Origin: Citrus sinensis
Taxonomy: Eukaryota > Streptophyta > Magnoliopsida > Sapindales > Rutaceae
Assembly (NCBI RefSeq): GCF_022201045.2
Contig: NC_068563.1
Coordinates: 27,687,001 to 27,751,000, forward strand
Direction of reading: 5' to 3'
DNA length: 64,000 bases
This document shows positions 24,518-37,382 of the stretch, piece by piece. The notes below the pieces were generated by a model. The model saw only the letters and a program-made list of their open reading frames with translations. It was not told the origin of the DNA and made no database searches. How positions within the stretch are numbered: the first letter of the stretch is position 1; every line of letters begins with the position of its first letter. Both the position numbers and the translations under genes were made by a program.

Positions 24518-27466
24518 CATTTTTATTAGAGATTTTATTGTCCTTTCTGAAATTCTCACGTCCTTTTACCATTATGGCAGTTTTTGAGCTGTTAGGAGCA
24601 TGCTTGGAGAGTAAGGAGGCGGTTTTTTGGCAAGCGCTGTTGTTGAGTGCACATGGCATACACTGTAGGTAGTCCAAGGTTCCTTTTACATAGGCTATCT
24701 GTACATTGGTAATCGTGGCAGCTAAGGACCACTGTCTTTTGTGGGTTGCTTATGATTTTTTGCAGACATTGCAGTCGGTTCTCTTTTTTCCTGACAAAAT
24801 ATTCTTGATTTGATGAAATCAAATCAAATATTCTATTGGGACATCACGTGTGATGGTCATTTTTTGATGTTTTCTTCAATTTCTTAACTCTGTCGTCTGC
24901 CGTGGCGTATCCCGCGTATCAGTTTATTTGAATAATATACTCGGTATAGGTTGGGTACCCTATAAGGGTAACTTTCAATCACCAAAACTTTCTCGTAGAC
25001 ACGTGGCGCTTTATTTTCAATATCCTATTTATTCCCCAAACATTTTCAACATTCTTACTAATAGAAATTGATTTCAATTTGTGAAAAAAAATGACTATAA
25101 CCAGTCGTATTGTATTTTGAGTAATAATAGTGCTGCCTAATTTTCATTAATAGTACAATGGGGATAGTATATGTCTAGTAAGGAGTATTTTGTTTTTAAT
25201 AAACAAGGTAACACCTTGGCCACATTTAGAAGACAAGATCAGAGGGAGGGATTGGATTAATTTATGGGATTACTATTACAGCGCCATGTTTAGATTGCTA
25301 GTTGATTTTGAATTACTTGTCCAATGATAAATTTTAATTCAAAAATCATGAGATATGTTTTCTCGTGTAGGGATGGGCAAAGATTCTTGTAATTTGTGTT
25401 GGATTAGTAAAGTTCATTCAACCCAAACTAATGTTTAATGTTTTACCAAGGTTTTGAACTTTTGGATTTGTTTTAGAACTTTATGTTAGTGTTATGGACT
25501 ATGAAGTATTATATTTCTGCTTTATTTTTAGTTATTTCAGCTCATTAATTAATTTTTCTTTTTTTTTTTAATTTTAAAATACTACCGCAAAAGAAAAAGA
25601 AGAAAAAGAAAGCTAAAAATGGGCCTTTGCATTAAGAGCTACCCAACTCAACTTGCATTCCCATGGGATACAAAAATGTCCTCACAAGCTTTGAATAAAT
25701 GGATGGGATTCTTTTAACCTAAATTTCTTTACTTAAAACGTTGCACACAAATTTTGAACAATTAATTTCAAACAATCTATATTGAAATTCAAAATAACAT
25801 TAAAATAATTAATCATTCACCGTTAAATTTCTTGAAATCAATGATTTAAAATTTATATATTAAAATTTTAAGTCGAAAAATTAAGTTAAAACACCTAAAC
25901 CCATGATAAATAACCCTTTATGATGTGTTTTTTTTTTTTTTTTTGGCATGCAAAACCCGCGAACCATTCGGTTGACCCTTCATCGAGTAAAACTAATCAT
26001 TGGTCCGATCCACATTGCACGCCAGTGGTAATTTGTGAAAAGACTTTTTGTTGACCATTAAAGTAACCCGTGTATTGGTAGCCCATTTGTTTTGAATATG
26101 CATGCACGCATGCCAACGGGATGAAGCATAATTAAAGTTTTGGAACGGATGTGGATCTAAATAGAGAAGTAATCAAATGTTTATGCAAATAAAGTAAATA
26201 AGCAAAACTGAAAGGAGACTCGAACGAAGATGGATTAACAAGCCAATCTGAGAGATCTGGTAAAAGCTCTGTGTCTCCTGCAATCGCATTTCTCATTGTC
26301 TCTGAACGTTAGGTATGTTTATGATTTACATATTGAATGCTATCTACCCAATTGGAAGATATTAATTAGAAAATGGACGGTGATCATGCAATAAATATAC
26401 ACTACGACCATCCATTATTGGTTGGATTATCAGCGAAAAGCCAACGCAGACACATGTTGGTATTCGTGTATTCAGCATTACGTCAATGATATATTTTTTT
26501 ATACCGAATATAAAATTATGTCATTGTCAATTACATTTTTCTTATTTTCACACACCCGTATATTTAATAGATTTCTCTATGCAGATTATACATATTTCTC
26601 TTGTTTCTCATAAACCTATTTTAAATACACTACATTTAGTTATGTAGAAACTCATGAAACTAATAAAAAACAACCATAAGATTTTTTTATAGTTCTTAAA
26701 TTTGAATTAAACTTATAGCAGAACTCTATTTAAAATAAAGAGTAATGTTATAACTACAAACTCTTGTATAAATTCTTTTTGTACAAACTAATGTGGCATG
26801 ATTGAGTTGATTGGATTAAATATCTCTTGGTCCACATAATTTATTTTTATTATTTTATATTTTTATTCAACCAATAAACTAATGTTAAATTAATTTATAC
26901 AAAATAAATTTATAGATATATCATCACTCTTGAAATAAACTTACATATGTATCATTTTATTATTATTATTATTATTAGTTGGTCCGGTTAAATATGGGCG
27001 TCAATTTCAAGCACACAGCTTGAGACACATGTTACGATAGAAGAGCCGTGATCATGAAACACACAATTCAAAGTCTCGAGTGGTGGTGGGATGAATCCAC
27101 ATGCGCACGTTTCACAACAGTATCTAATTATTAACTAAGAAGAAATTTTGTAGTTTCTGTCGCTTGTCATGAAGAAAAATGAAACCTCAATCTAGATATT
27201 TCAGGAATGTTCTTCCAATATTGTTACACCTTTTCTGCATTCAGTTAAAGCATAATTTCGAATGTAATTTTTTTTTTTTTTTTTTTGTTGGGGTTTTAAT
27301 AAGATTTCTAATTTAAACCTTAAAGCATAACATGCTGGTCAGATCAACACGAAATTCACTCTGGAGTGTGACAACTTTTTTAATTTTTAATCATAGACCG
27401 ATTTAAGGCGGACCGTGGGCTACACCGGGCTGTAGCCCCATTAATTTAGAAAAGAATCGTTTATAT

Positions 27467-27775
27467 CCCTTACGTTTTCATCAATTTAGTATAACAATCG
27501 AATTTTTATTTTACATTCAAATACGTCCCTAACTCAATTACCCTTATATTTTCATCAGTTTAGTACATCAGTTTAGTATAACAAAAGAGTTTTTATTTTA
27601 TATTAAAATATGTCTCTAACTCAACTACCCTTATGTTTTCATCAATTTAGTGTAACAAAAGAGTTTTTATTTTATATTCAAATATGTCCCCAACACAATT
27701 ACCCTTATGTTTTCATCAATTTTACATAACAATAGAGTTTTTATTTTATTTATAAATATGCCCCTAATTCAATTA
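27467..27775 (+). repeat. Tandem array, four copies of a 74-base unit
   Basis: Copies at 27467-27540, 27541-27627, 27628-27701 and 27702-27775. Each opens with CCCTTA(T/C)(G/A)TTTTCATCA and contains a GA(A/G)TTTTTATTTTA core. Copy 2 is 87 bases long because of an internal 13-base duplication. Copies 3 and 4 have the same length as copy 1. The array has no coding potential. Confidence 0.85.
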
Positions 27776-28157
27776 TATTATTTCCAATTGAAATTAGTGA
27801 CTTATTTTATAAAATGATTAAATTATATATTTATTGAATAGATTGAAAACATTAGGGAGCTAAAATTTTATTATTGCTTTAATTTATTTTAAAAGACTTC
27901 TAATTGAAAAAAAATATATCAATGTAATATAACATCGTCACTAGTGTTAAAAGTACTTACAGAAACAACATATAGTAACAATTATTAATATTTTCATAAA
28001 ATTTTTATGTGAATTTTCAGATTTTATTTATTAGTTATATTAACCAATGGGACAAGTTAGAAAATAAAATTTGAGTATTTTAAGTAGTTTTTTTATAGAA
28101 GAATCATCAACAGCTAGTTCTTTAAAAAAAAGACAAAGCACCTGACAAAGAAACAAC

Positions 28158-28455
28158 TAAGGATGGGCAAATTCGGGTTTGGATCGGGTTCGGATCAACC
28201 CGATCGGTTTTCGGGTTAAACGGGTTGGAAAAAATATAACCCAAACATGTGATCCGATCCAATCCGATCTGAACATATTCAAATCGGATCATATTGGATT
28301 GAAGATTTATGTTTGTTTTGACTTTGATTTTTTTGGATTTTCGAATCGGATTGGGTTTGTTGGCCAAAATCCAACTCGATCAAATTAAAGCCTTCATCCA
28401 AATTTGATCTGAACCCAAATTTTTTGAGTCAGGTCGGGTTATTTACCCACCCTTA
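28158..28455. mobile_element. Non-autonomous hAT-type MITE with 8-base target duplication
   Basis: 298 bases flanked by identical GAAACAAC at 28150-28157 and 28456-28463. The ends are inverted repeats, TAAGGATGGGCAAAT at the left against TAAGGGTGGGTAAAT read from the right. The body is packed with degenerate CGGGTT/AACCCG and CGGATC/GATCCG motifs on both strands. An 8-base duplication and (T/C)A(A/G)GGNTGGGCAAA-like ends are hAT hallmarks. It encodes no transposase; short open frames inside it are chance. Confidence 0.85.
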
Positions 28456-29589
28456 GAAACAACTGCACCCAAATACTTTTTTGTTGAATTTATTTTAGTT
28501 TAATATTGAAACTTTTGACTAATAATACTTTTACAAATTTGAAATGATGGATAAATTTTAATTATTTAATTTATTAAGTCTGGTAATTTAGTACTTCACT
28601 TCAAACATAAAAAGTTTTACTTGCAATTCTTAATTGATTGTAATTAAATATGTTGATCTATTTAATTTGAAATTCTTAATTGATTTTTTAATCCTTATAT
28701 AATTACATGTTATTATAAGCTGCAACATCAGATTCTATAATTGACAAATAGTGTTTTCATATTTGAGTACATATTTAGAGGGATAAGGTTTTGGTGTTCC
28801 TCCTTATTTAATGTACTTCTGTCTACTTATAAATTTTTATATTCGCTTCAATATATAAATTTTAAAATTTAGTCCAGGGTAATATTAAGTTCTGGGTCTG
28901 CCCTTGGTCACAATTTTCTCTTCATTCATCATGATTAGTGTGCTTTACCTACTTCTGTCGTGGATTGCAAAACGATGTGTAGCTAAAGATTAGAAATGCT
29001 TCTTTGTATAGTCATATATTTATTGTACATTCAAGCCTTCGTCATGATAAATCGAGTAATGATAGGCATTTTAAATTTTTTATCCTAAAATTTATTTCAA
29101 AAGATATGTCATTCATTTATTAGTTGGTAATTAATTACAAGTTTAAATGAATTAATTGTATTATCTTCACCAATTAGTTGATAAATATCACGTGAGATAT
29201 TTGTTGGGATAGAAAATTTGAGATGTGTAGCACTACTCTATTGAATCTTATTAATCATATTGATTGATTTTATAATTTATCATTAAAATTGGACACTTTC
29301 ATAAAAAAAAATCCTAAAAATTTAATTGGTCTTAATTGAGTAGTAACTTTATTTTTCTATCTACATCAAGTTGATTTGTGGCTTAATTTAATATAAAAAG
29401 TATTAATTCAACGGCTAATTAACTTTCATTTTACAGTCTAGATGTGTACCAAAACAAAACAAAAAAAAAATATATTAATGAACAATATTGTAAAAATAAT
29501 AAATATATCAACGTTATAGTAGCTTCCATAAAATTATATTAAATCTAATACATATGCATGCTTGACTCCACCAAATTACCGAGGATTCC

Positions 29590-29755
29590 ATGTTGAATTA
29601 CTCGGGCCTCACGATGTTGCTTAAGATGGCTCTCTGTCAATTGGAGCTATGTATTTGACAGAAGGATCTACTTTCAGAAATTGCAGATCTCTTGTAATGT
29701 TAGTTTGTTAATGAAATATTAGTTTTTTTTCCCAAAAAAAAAAATTTATTCATAA
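29590..29755 (+). mobile_element. Possible 5'-truncated LINE tail
   Basis: The string CTCTTGTAATGTTAGTTTGTTAATGAAAT followed by A-rich sequence (about 29743-29753) resembles the 3' end of plant L1-type retroelements. No reverse transcriptase sequence is present in the window, so this is a weak call. Confidence 0.2.
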
Positions 29756-32020
29756 AGAACAAAGCGGTCAAATTAGGGATGGACTGGCGAAAATGTAGGT
29801 GTTCTAATCAAATAATGGAGTTCTTTCAGAATATCGGTTTTATCAGTACTGTAAAGGGGTGCTCATAGTCTAAAACCAAGATTGTTCGGACTTAATATCC
29901 AATTGAGCCTCAAGCCCAGACACAATTAAAATTTTAAAAAGTGATATGGGTACGGCCCATTGGAGTGCCTCTTTACCCACACATTAATCAGCGAGCTATT
30001 GCCCGCTCTCAATTCAAACTCTTCAATTTTATTTATAAAATACCTATGCCAAATTAAAAACATCGTGCACTTTCCTTCTTTCAGTTTCATACTTGATGGT
30101 TGATTCAATCAAGTGGATCCTTGATCCACTCTTTGTCCAGGTACAAAGTTTTGTTTTATTATTGTTATTATTATTATTTTTTGGTATCAATCTTTAATTT
30201 TGTTTTTGTTTTTATTTCTAATATTCTTTGTTACAGCTGTGTCTTTTTACTAAATTTCTTGCAATTTAATTGTCCAAAATCAGGCAGAAAACAGACTTGA
30301 ACCCGAAAAGTACCCAAAAGATTAATGATGCCAAAGCAACCACCTACTTCAAGGCACTTCTATTAGTTATATTTGCACCGTTGTATTTTCCCATATTTTT
30401 GCATTTATCTTTGGATAATAATACGACCACCAATAGGTTATATAAGTACTTGTTTACAAATCTGGGTTGGTAATATGTGTGTTAAGAATAGATCGGTTGA
30501 AAAATGAAAGCAATTTTGAAAATAATTATGTGGGCCTTGTGATATTTTATATAATCAATTCGTTCATATCATGTAACCTGCCAACTCAATTTGTACAAAA
30601 ATATTTATATAATTATTTGTGATTATATCATTATTGTTGTCTTGACTATTCTTATAAACAATAATAATGAACACCCAAAATTTCTCCCAAAAGATTCATC
30701 TCAACGTTAATTGAAAATTTCCCGTTCAAGGAACTTGAAGTAGCTTTCAATTCAATTCCTTTTTGTTCAGCTGTTGACTAGTACTGAATCTAAATAGTAA
30801 TTGTAAGAATATCCGGAGATCTAGTTCATCTTACTGTTTGGTTAGTCACTTAACTTAGATTCTAGATTTCTTTGGTTACTAAATTTTCATAGCAACTAAA
30901 TTATAATGAAGTAGCGAAGTACGCCATTATGGTCAATGAAAATGTTTTACCAAGCTACTCTGGGGGAACATAGTAGGACGTAGGAGGGACATTGAATCGG
31001 TCAATTCTGGAAAAAGAATGAAAGATTTTGTAACAAATGTCGGCCCTTGAATGACTTAAATATTCATCCGTATGCCATCTAATTAATGCTAATGCTGTGG
31101 AGACTTTTCTTCGTTTAATTTCATCCAACAAATTAACTGGCAAATTATTATGACTACGTCTATAAGAGTGGCATCAGACAGTGCGCACCAGACTACCAGC
31201 TGCGACTTTTGTTGGGACCCAAACAAACATCATGACCTTCCAAGAAAAAATAAATCTACCGTGGCCGCAACGGCACCGTAACATATTATTTACTAATTTT
31301 TCGACAAAAATTAACAGCATGCATTGGGTATATGATGTCAAATGTTTCATTGGGTCTTGATGACACTGTCCGAATTTTCTACATGACCACATCCTAATTA
31401 TCCTTGATGAAAATATTCCACATCGACTCAGAAGAATAATTTGTGTATTAAGAATAAAAATTTAACACAATCCTCAATTCTTAAATTAAACCCTTAGGCT
31501 TCCATAATTATAAGCCACTTGTTTCACTTCAACTCAGTAACATGTGTCGGTCACAATCTGAGAAATGTTATGCACCATGGATTCTCTGCCAAAATGCGAT
31601 GACTTTTTTATTCAAATCTTTTAACCCTTTTTTGTTCACTTTTTGGATGCGTTCAAATCAATTAATTCCCCAGCCATCTGCTTGCTGGCTGGCGCCTTAA
31701 TGCCCTGGTCTCTCACCATCCCCGCACCCGTCTCGGGGTCCATTGCTTTTACGTCTACATTTACAATGATACAAACGTTTAATGGCCCCAAAATAAATGA
31801 TTTTAAAATGATATCACCTTTAGAAAAAGGAAAAATGTTAAGTGAACTCATCTTGATAAAAGAAGGACAGAAATACATCTCAAACAATGATGATTCAGTT
31901 ACTTTTTTTAAAAAAATATGTACTTAACCTCGTCAACTCTTCTAACTCTTCTAAGGAGATAGTACCTTCACTGGTGCAACTTTGATCATTTGGAAGACTT
32001 AAATTCAAAGTGACCAAAGA

Positions 32021-32034
32021 CTATATTATATAAT
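32021..32034 (+). promoter_or_regulatory. Probable TATA region of the MLO3 gene
   Basis: CTATATTATATAAT lies about 130 bases before the MLO3 start codon. Called from position and sequence. Confidence 0.4.
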
Positions 32035-32158
32035 CGTTGGAAGACTTCAGCTGTTCAACTTCAACTTAATATTTTGGTCTTATTAGGCAGTCACTTCTTC
32101 TTCTTAATTAATTATCTGCCTCATCCATCATCGATTTCGTTCAGAGAGAAGACGCTAC

Positions 32159-35100
32159 ATGGCGGCCGGTGGAGGAGGTCGCACTTTGCAAAACACACCG
32201 ACATGGGCTCTTGCCACCGTTTGCTTCGTCTTGATCTTCATCTCCATTTTCATCGAACACTTGATTCATCTCCTTAGTACTGTAAGTTCAAGTTAAAAGA
32301 AGGATTTATTAGATAATTAATTAAAATCATTAATTTGTACTTGTTTTCTAGTAATTACTACAACCTTATGTACCCACTTGTCTGGTTTCGTTTCCTTTCC
32401 TTTTTTATGTGTTCAGTGGCTCAAAAGGAATAGGAAAACTGCATTTTTTGAGGCTGTGGAGAAGCTCAAATCAGGTGTGTGCAAATGAAGAAATATTTTT
32501 ATTTCAAGTATTTGATGTACAATTAAGTTTGTCTTCTTGCTGTTAGTTTTCAGGGAAAAGAAAAACAGCCGAGAACTCTTCTTTTGCTTGGCAAATTGAT
32601 CATTTCCCTACTAGTCATGTTTTAAAACTTATGGCCTATCAACAATACTCAAAAGTTCTGTAAAGGGTAAACAGTTGTTTCAATCTTATATTATTAGTCG
32701 ACGCAAAACCCTATGACATAAAAGAAAAAAAAAAAAAAATTCCGTAACCTATCAACTTTTTGCCCTTTATTTAATTAAAAAGACCAAAGTACCCTCCAAA
32801 AAATGTATCACGCTATTTGTCATTGTAATATCAGGGGGGTTCTTCTGAAGTTTCCAACGTAATTAATTTTGCCAAATAGGAGGAGGCTTTTGGTTAATCT
32901 CTCTTAGTTGCCCTTAAACTAATTGTGTTTTTCATTGTTGATGGGTACATGCAGTGCTTATAGTGTTGGGGTTCATGTCTCTCATATTAACCGTGACTCA
33001 AAGATCGATTTCCAAAATCTGCATACCCACTAAAGTTGCCGACACTATGCTGCCTTGCCATCAGAGTCCAGAGATCAAAACCACCAGAGCTTTAGGATAT
33101 CACGAACAGTTTTTATGGACTGATTCTTTACGGGAAAGAAGATTGGCAGCAGATGAACCCGTCAGTGCAACTTCTAATGATCATTGTGGCTCTAAGGTTA
33201 AATTTTCATTTTTTAATTTGGTTTGATTATTACCAAATGATCTTCTGGTGAGTTTTAAGTAAATGTCGTTAATTAACAAGTATTATCGTTGGTTTTATAT
33301 ATTGGCAGGGAATGTCGTCTCTTATATCACAAGATGGGGTAAACCAGCTTAACATCTTCATATTTGTGTTAGCAGTTATGCAAATTGTGTACTGTGTTCT
33401 CACTATGGCTTTAGGAAGAGCCAAGGTACAAGACTCACCATCATGATATCATTATTTATTTATTAATTGATCCATAATTATAAATATTCAGTTTATTTTT
33501 AAAGACTATATATTTATATTTTTAGTATAGATATAAATTGTTCATCGAGCGTTTCAAATGTATCTCAATCCATTCATATATTAAGTGACAGGAGGCGTAA
33601 GAGTCCTCAAGGTAATAAGCTATAACATGCAGATATTTGCACCCGATAACTATGTTCTATACATACGTATATATTGTAATTCTTTTTTTTTTTTTTCATT
33701 TATTGTCTTCTATCTTGGTAATCATTTCATTAAAGCAATGGTTTCCTTTCAATAAAGAGCATTATATTTGCGAGCGCACGTGTGCGGGGGGGCAAAGGTT
33801 TAATTATGTACTTAATAAGTTAAGAAACTTCTTATTTAATTATGTATTTGCTCGGTTCTAATTTTCTTTATACTGTCTTGAGCTTCACAGATGAAGCAAT
33901 GGAAAGCATGGGAGAGGGAAACTCAGACAGTTGAATACCTAGCAGCCAACGGTAGGTTGCACTGGTCGCCTCCTTCTTACAAAATAGAATACGTTGAAAT
34001 TTCTCGTGTGCGATTGGAACGTTCCCACTTTTTAAAATTAGAAAAACAAATTTATTTTAAATAATAGAACATTCTTTTATGTATTGTTCTTAATATGGTT
34101 TTTGCTTTCTATATAAAGATCCCAATCGATTTAGATTAACTAGAGATACGACCTTTGCTCGTCGCCACACGAGCTGTACTTCTTGTACAGGCACAGCATT
34201 CCTTCTTTGGACGGTAAGGCTTTTTAATTTTTGGCTCAACTACAACTTACAGCTATAGCTAGCGTCTGTGGATTAATGTGATGACTGATGGCGATTGTGA
34301 ATTAAATCAAATTTAAATTTTGGCGCAGAAATGCTTCTTCCAGCAATTCTTCAATTCAGTAGCAAAAGTTGATTACCTCACTCTTCGCCATGGTTTTGTC
34401 TCGGTAAGGGTGTCTAAAAAATTATAAAAAAAAATTATTATTCATGCATTACCCAAAAAAAAAAAAATCCCTAACTCAAGCTTCTTTATTTTCTTAATCT
34501 ACAGGCTCATTTGTCGTCGACAAATTACAATTCATTTAATTTCCAGAACTACATACAACGATCCTTGGAGGATGATTTCAAAGTTGTAGTTGGCATCAGG
34601 TGATCACAGACGAAGATTTCTTTTCTTTTCTTTTCTTTTCTTTTTTTCTTTTGTGTTAATCATTCATTCATTCATTTATATATAAAACCTTATAATTAAT
34701 TAATTAATTAATTATATATATAATAAAACTTTTCACTTTTTATGGACAGCCCGTTCATGTGGTTTGTAGTGGTCATCTTCTTGCTCGTAGACGTGCATGG
34801 TGAGTAATTACCTAAGAATATATATTTTTATTTCGTTTTTAATATTATATTTTTATTTTGCTCTCCTCCCACAGCATCTATATATTGAATGAGTAACATC
34901 GTCGTCTACATGAACATAATTACAGGTTGGAATGCGTATTTATGGGTATCATTTATCCCATTAACTGTACGTACAGATTGTTCAATTTAATTACTAAATA
35001 AAATATTCAATTATCAATTTTCTCTTTTGTTTGATTAATCGACGCATATATATGCTGTGTGCGCACTTTGTAGATAGTGTTAGCTCTTGGAACCAAGCTC

Positions 35101-36327
35101 AAAGTAATAGTTGCACGAATGGCTCATCAGCTCCAAGATGAGCATGATGTGATCAGAGGGTCTCCCCTTGTACAACCCAACGACAATCTGTTTTGGTTCA
35201 ATCGTCCGAAATTCGTCTTGACTCTTTTGCATTACACTTTGTTCATGGTAATTCAATTGATCGATATAATCAAAATCCCGCATTAACTGTTATGAATAAT
35301 TAATTAATTATTACTGCAATTAATTGAGGTTAATTACTTGTAATTTTTCATTTTCCAGAATGCATTTGAGATGGCTTTCGTCGTCTGGGTCACGGTATCA
35401 ATCTCTCTTTCATGCACGTAACGTATTGGTTGCATATTTTTCAGAAATTGTTCTCACAAATTAAACAATGAACACCATCTTGTTATTGTCTTGCTATTAT
35501 TTTTAAAATTTTTCATGATCTTGTCTTTCAGTGGCAATACGGGATAAAGTCTTGTTACCATACAAGAAAAGTGATAATCATTATCAGAGTGGTCTTAGCG
35601 TAAGTAACAAGCGTGTGTATATGTATAAAGTGCAGATACCCTCATTTTTTTTGTAACGTGGATACGTTGTTAAGTCGTGTGGTTTAATAATACTAAGAAT
35701 TGACTCTATTAAACCTTACGACTTAAAAGCATGTTCACTTTTTGTTAAACTTTGTTGTCTGATTATTATGTAAGCTTGAACATATTTCCAGGGTGATGGT
35801 TCAAGTGACGTGCAGCTACATCACGCTTCCTCTCTACGCTCTCGTGACACAGGCAAGCGTTTGTAATTGTCGCTGAATGGGTGCATTTAGAATCTGACAC
35901 GTTAGATTTGTAACTTGAATTGTTTGACATGCATGTGTATGAAACCTGAAATTTTACGCTTGAAATTCGTTGAATTTTGGTTTTAATTTCTACACGTCTA
36001 TAGATGGGCTCGACTTTCAAAAGGGCTGCGCTGGAAGAGCAAACATCAAATGTTATAAAGCAATGGCATTCCAGAGTGAGGCAGAAAAGGAAAACACAGC
36101 AGCGAGGGCGCACGCCACAATCCAATTCCAGCCATGAGAACTCGTTAACCATTTGGAGCGGCAACAGAACTCTGAGTTCTCCGGATTTTGCTTCTCATAA
36201 TCAAGCGCCGAGTCTCGGAGACATCGTCAGTGTTGCTAGCAGAATTGAGATTACGGAAATTGGTCGTCCAGATGAACATGGCCCTGCTGTTTTTACTCCC
36301 GATGATAGTACAAATACAAATGGCTGA
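32159..36327 (+). CDS. MLO3: MLO family protein, MLO3 orthologue (clade VI)
   Basis: Fifteen exons: 32159-32281, 32417-32474, 32955-33196, 33309-33425, 33891-33951, 34119-34213, 34329-34403, 34505-34599, 34750-34799, 34926-34966, 35074-35247, 35359-35394, 35532-35599, 35792-35852 and 36004-36327. They give 539 residues. It is a seven-transmembrane MLO protein with a cytosolic tail; the calmodulin-binding region lies around [14 protein letters not shown]. Segments such as [35 protein letters not shown] and [16 protein letters not shown] point to MLO3 rather than clades I-III or V. Intron 14 has a GC donor (CAG|GCAAGC at 35852/35853). Twelve of 15 exon lengths equal those of the other MLO gene. 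After FARRH the protein has [11 protein letters not shown], two residues longer than usual and without the usual Trp. Clade VI function is less defined than that of clade V. Confidence 0.93.
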
Positions 36328-37259
36328 ATCCACAGAAATAGGATTTTTCTTTTTAATTAGTTACATGATTAAATTGTAGAAGGAATTATGTTTAGCCTAT
36401 ATAAATTAAATAGAACAATTATTTTATTGCTTGGTGTATATGGTAGGGTGTGTGTGTATAGTTAAACTTTACTGGAAATTGCTTATGTATGGCAAGCAAG
36501 CACAAATCACAAACCTTTCATTAATGATATAAAACTTGATGAAAACAATACAAGCTCACGTTTGTTTATATACAGAGAAGAAAGACAAAAAACAGCTAAT
36601 ACAGAGGGTAGCAGGGTAATTGAGCAAAATAACTAATTCATGAACATAGCCAATCATATTAAGCTTCTAGAAACGCCTCAGCTGCATGCATATATACTGA
36701 GAATCTTCTGTATATCCATTTTGCCAGCGTAGCAAATCCATCTTATCTTCAACATTCTCAGATTGTAATTGACTGCAGCTGAGGTGGCATGCCAGCTTAG
36801 CATTGGAGTCAGCTGTTGGCTCTTCATAATCACTAATTTCAACATGTATATACATATGTATATATAGAGAGAATTTCATCCCATTTTTGCTCTCAAGGGC
36901 TTGATTAATTGAATGATTTTCAAACAACCTTTTTAATTGACCACCCACGGAAGTTTGATTTGTGAAGAAGCAAGGAATTAAGAAATGAATTTGTGCTTCA
37001 CCCCCCATATTTTTAAAAGAAAAAAAAATCGTAATCTTAAATTGTATCATCATATTACCGTTCTTCTTTTTGAATACTTATACATATTATAACGAATAGA
37101 ATACTATTAATATTTATAATTAGACATTTAGTAAAACTGTAAGATAAACCTAAATCAAATTTATAAAACACAACTATTATTTCCACTACAAATATTCGAA
37201 CGGATATTCATTCCCCCTATATATTAGTGAGAAGTTTAACCTTCACCCAATTATATTAA

Positions 37260-37382
37260 GGCTAATGCTAAGTTACATGCATGTACCTTACACCCCTCTC
37301 ACATGAATAGTGAATGATGTGGGTCCACTCATTATTCATGTGAGAGGGTTGTAAGGTACATGCATGTAACTTAGAGAGATCC
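37260..37382. mobile_element. Foldback MITE with 9-base target duplication, Mutator-like
   Basis: 123 bases flanked by identical TTATATTAA at 37251-37259 and 37383-37391. The core 37268-37374 is a near-perfect inverted repeat that starts CTAAGTTACATGCATGTACC and returns as its complement, so the whole unit can fold into one hairpin. A 9-base duplication is typical of Mutator-like elements. No coding capacity. Confidence 0.85.

Larger units (their letters stand above)
20840..32158. other. Gene-free region between the divergent MLO genes
   Basis: About 11.3 kb without a supported protein-coding gene. The two ends are the promoters of the flanking MLO genes. The interior is AT-rich and contains A/T and G runs (for example the G run near 22589-22601). 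It also holds a possible SINE trace, a promoter-like block near 24.0-24.5 kb, a 74-base tandem array, a hAT-type MITE and a possible LINE tail. These are listed separately. Confidence 0.65.

Noticed and set aside
25369..25385. TAGGGATGGGCAAA, resembling a hAT MITE left end
   Set aside because: No matching inverted right end or target duplication was found downstream.
28122..28388. Open frames on both strands rich in NP-type repeats
   Set aside because: They fall inside the hAT-type MITE and come from its CGGATC/CGGGTT words, not from a gene.
34619..34650. TTTTC pentamer run in MLO3 intron 8, looked at as a possible array
   Set aside because: Simple pyrimidine repeat inside an intron. No CRISPR-like or other spaced array exists in the window.
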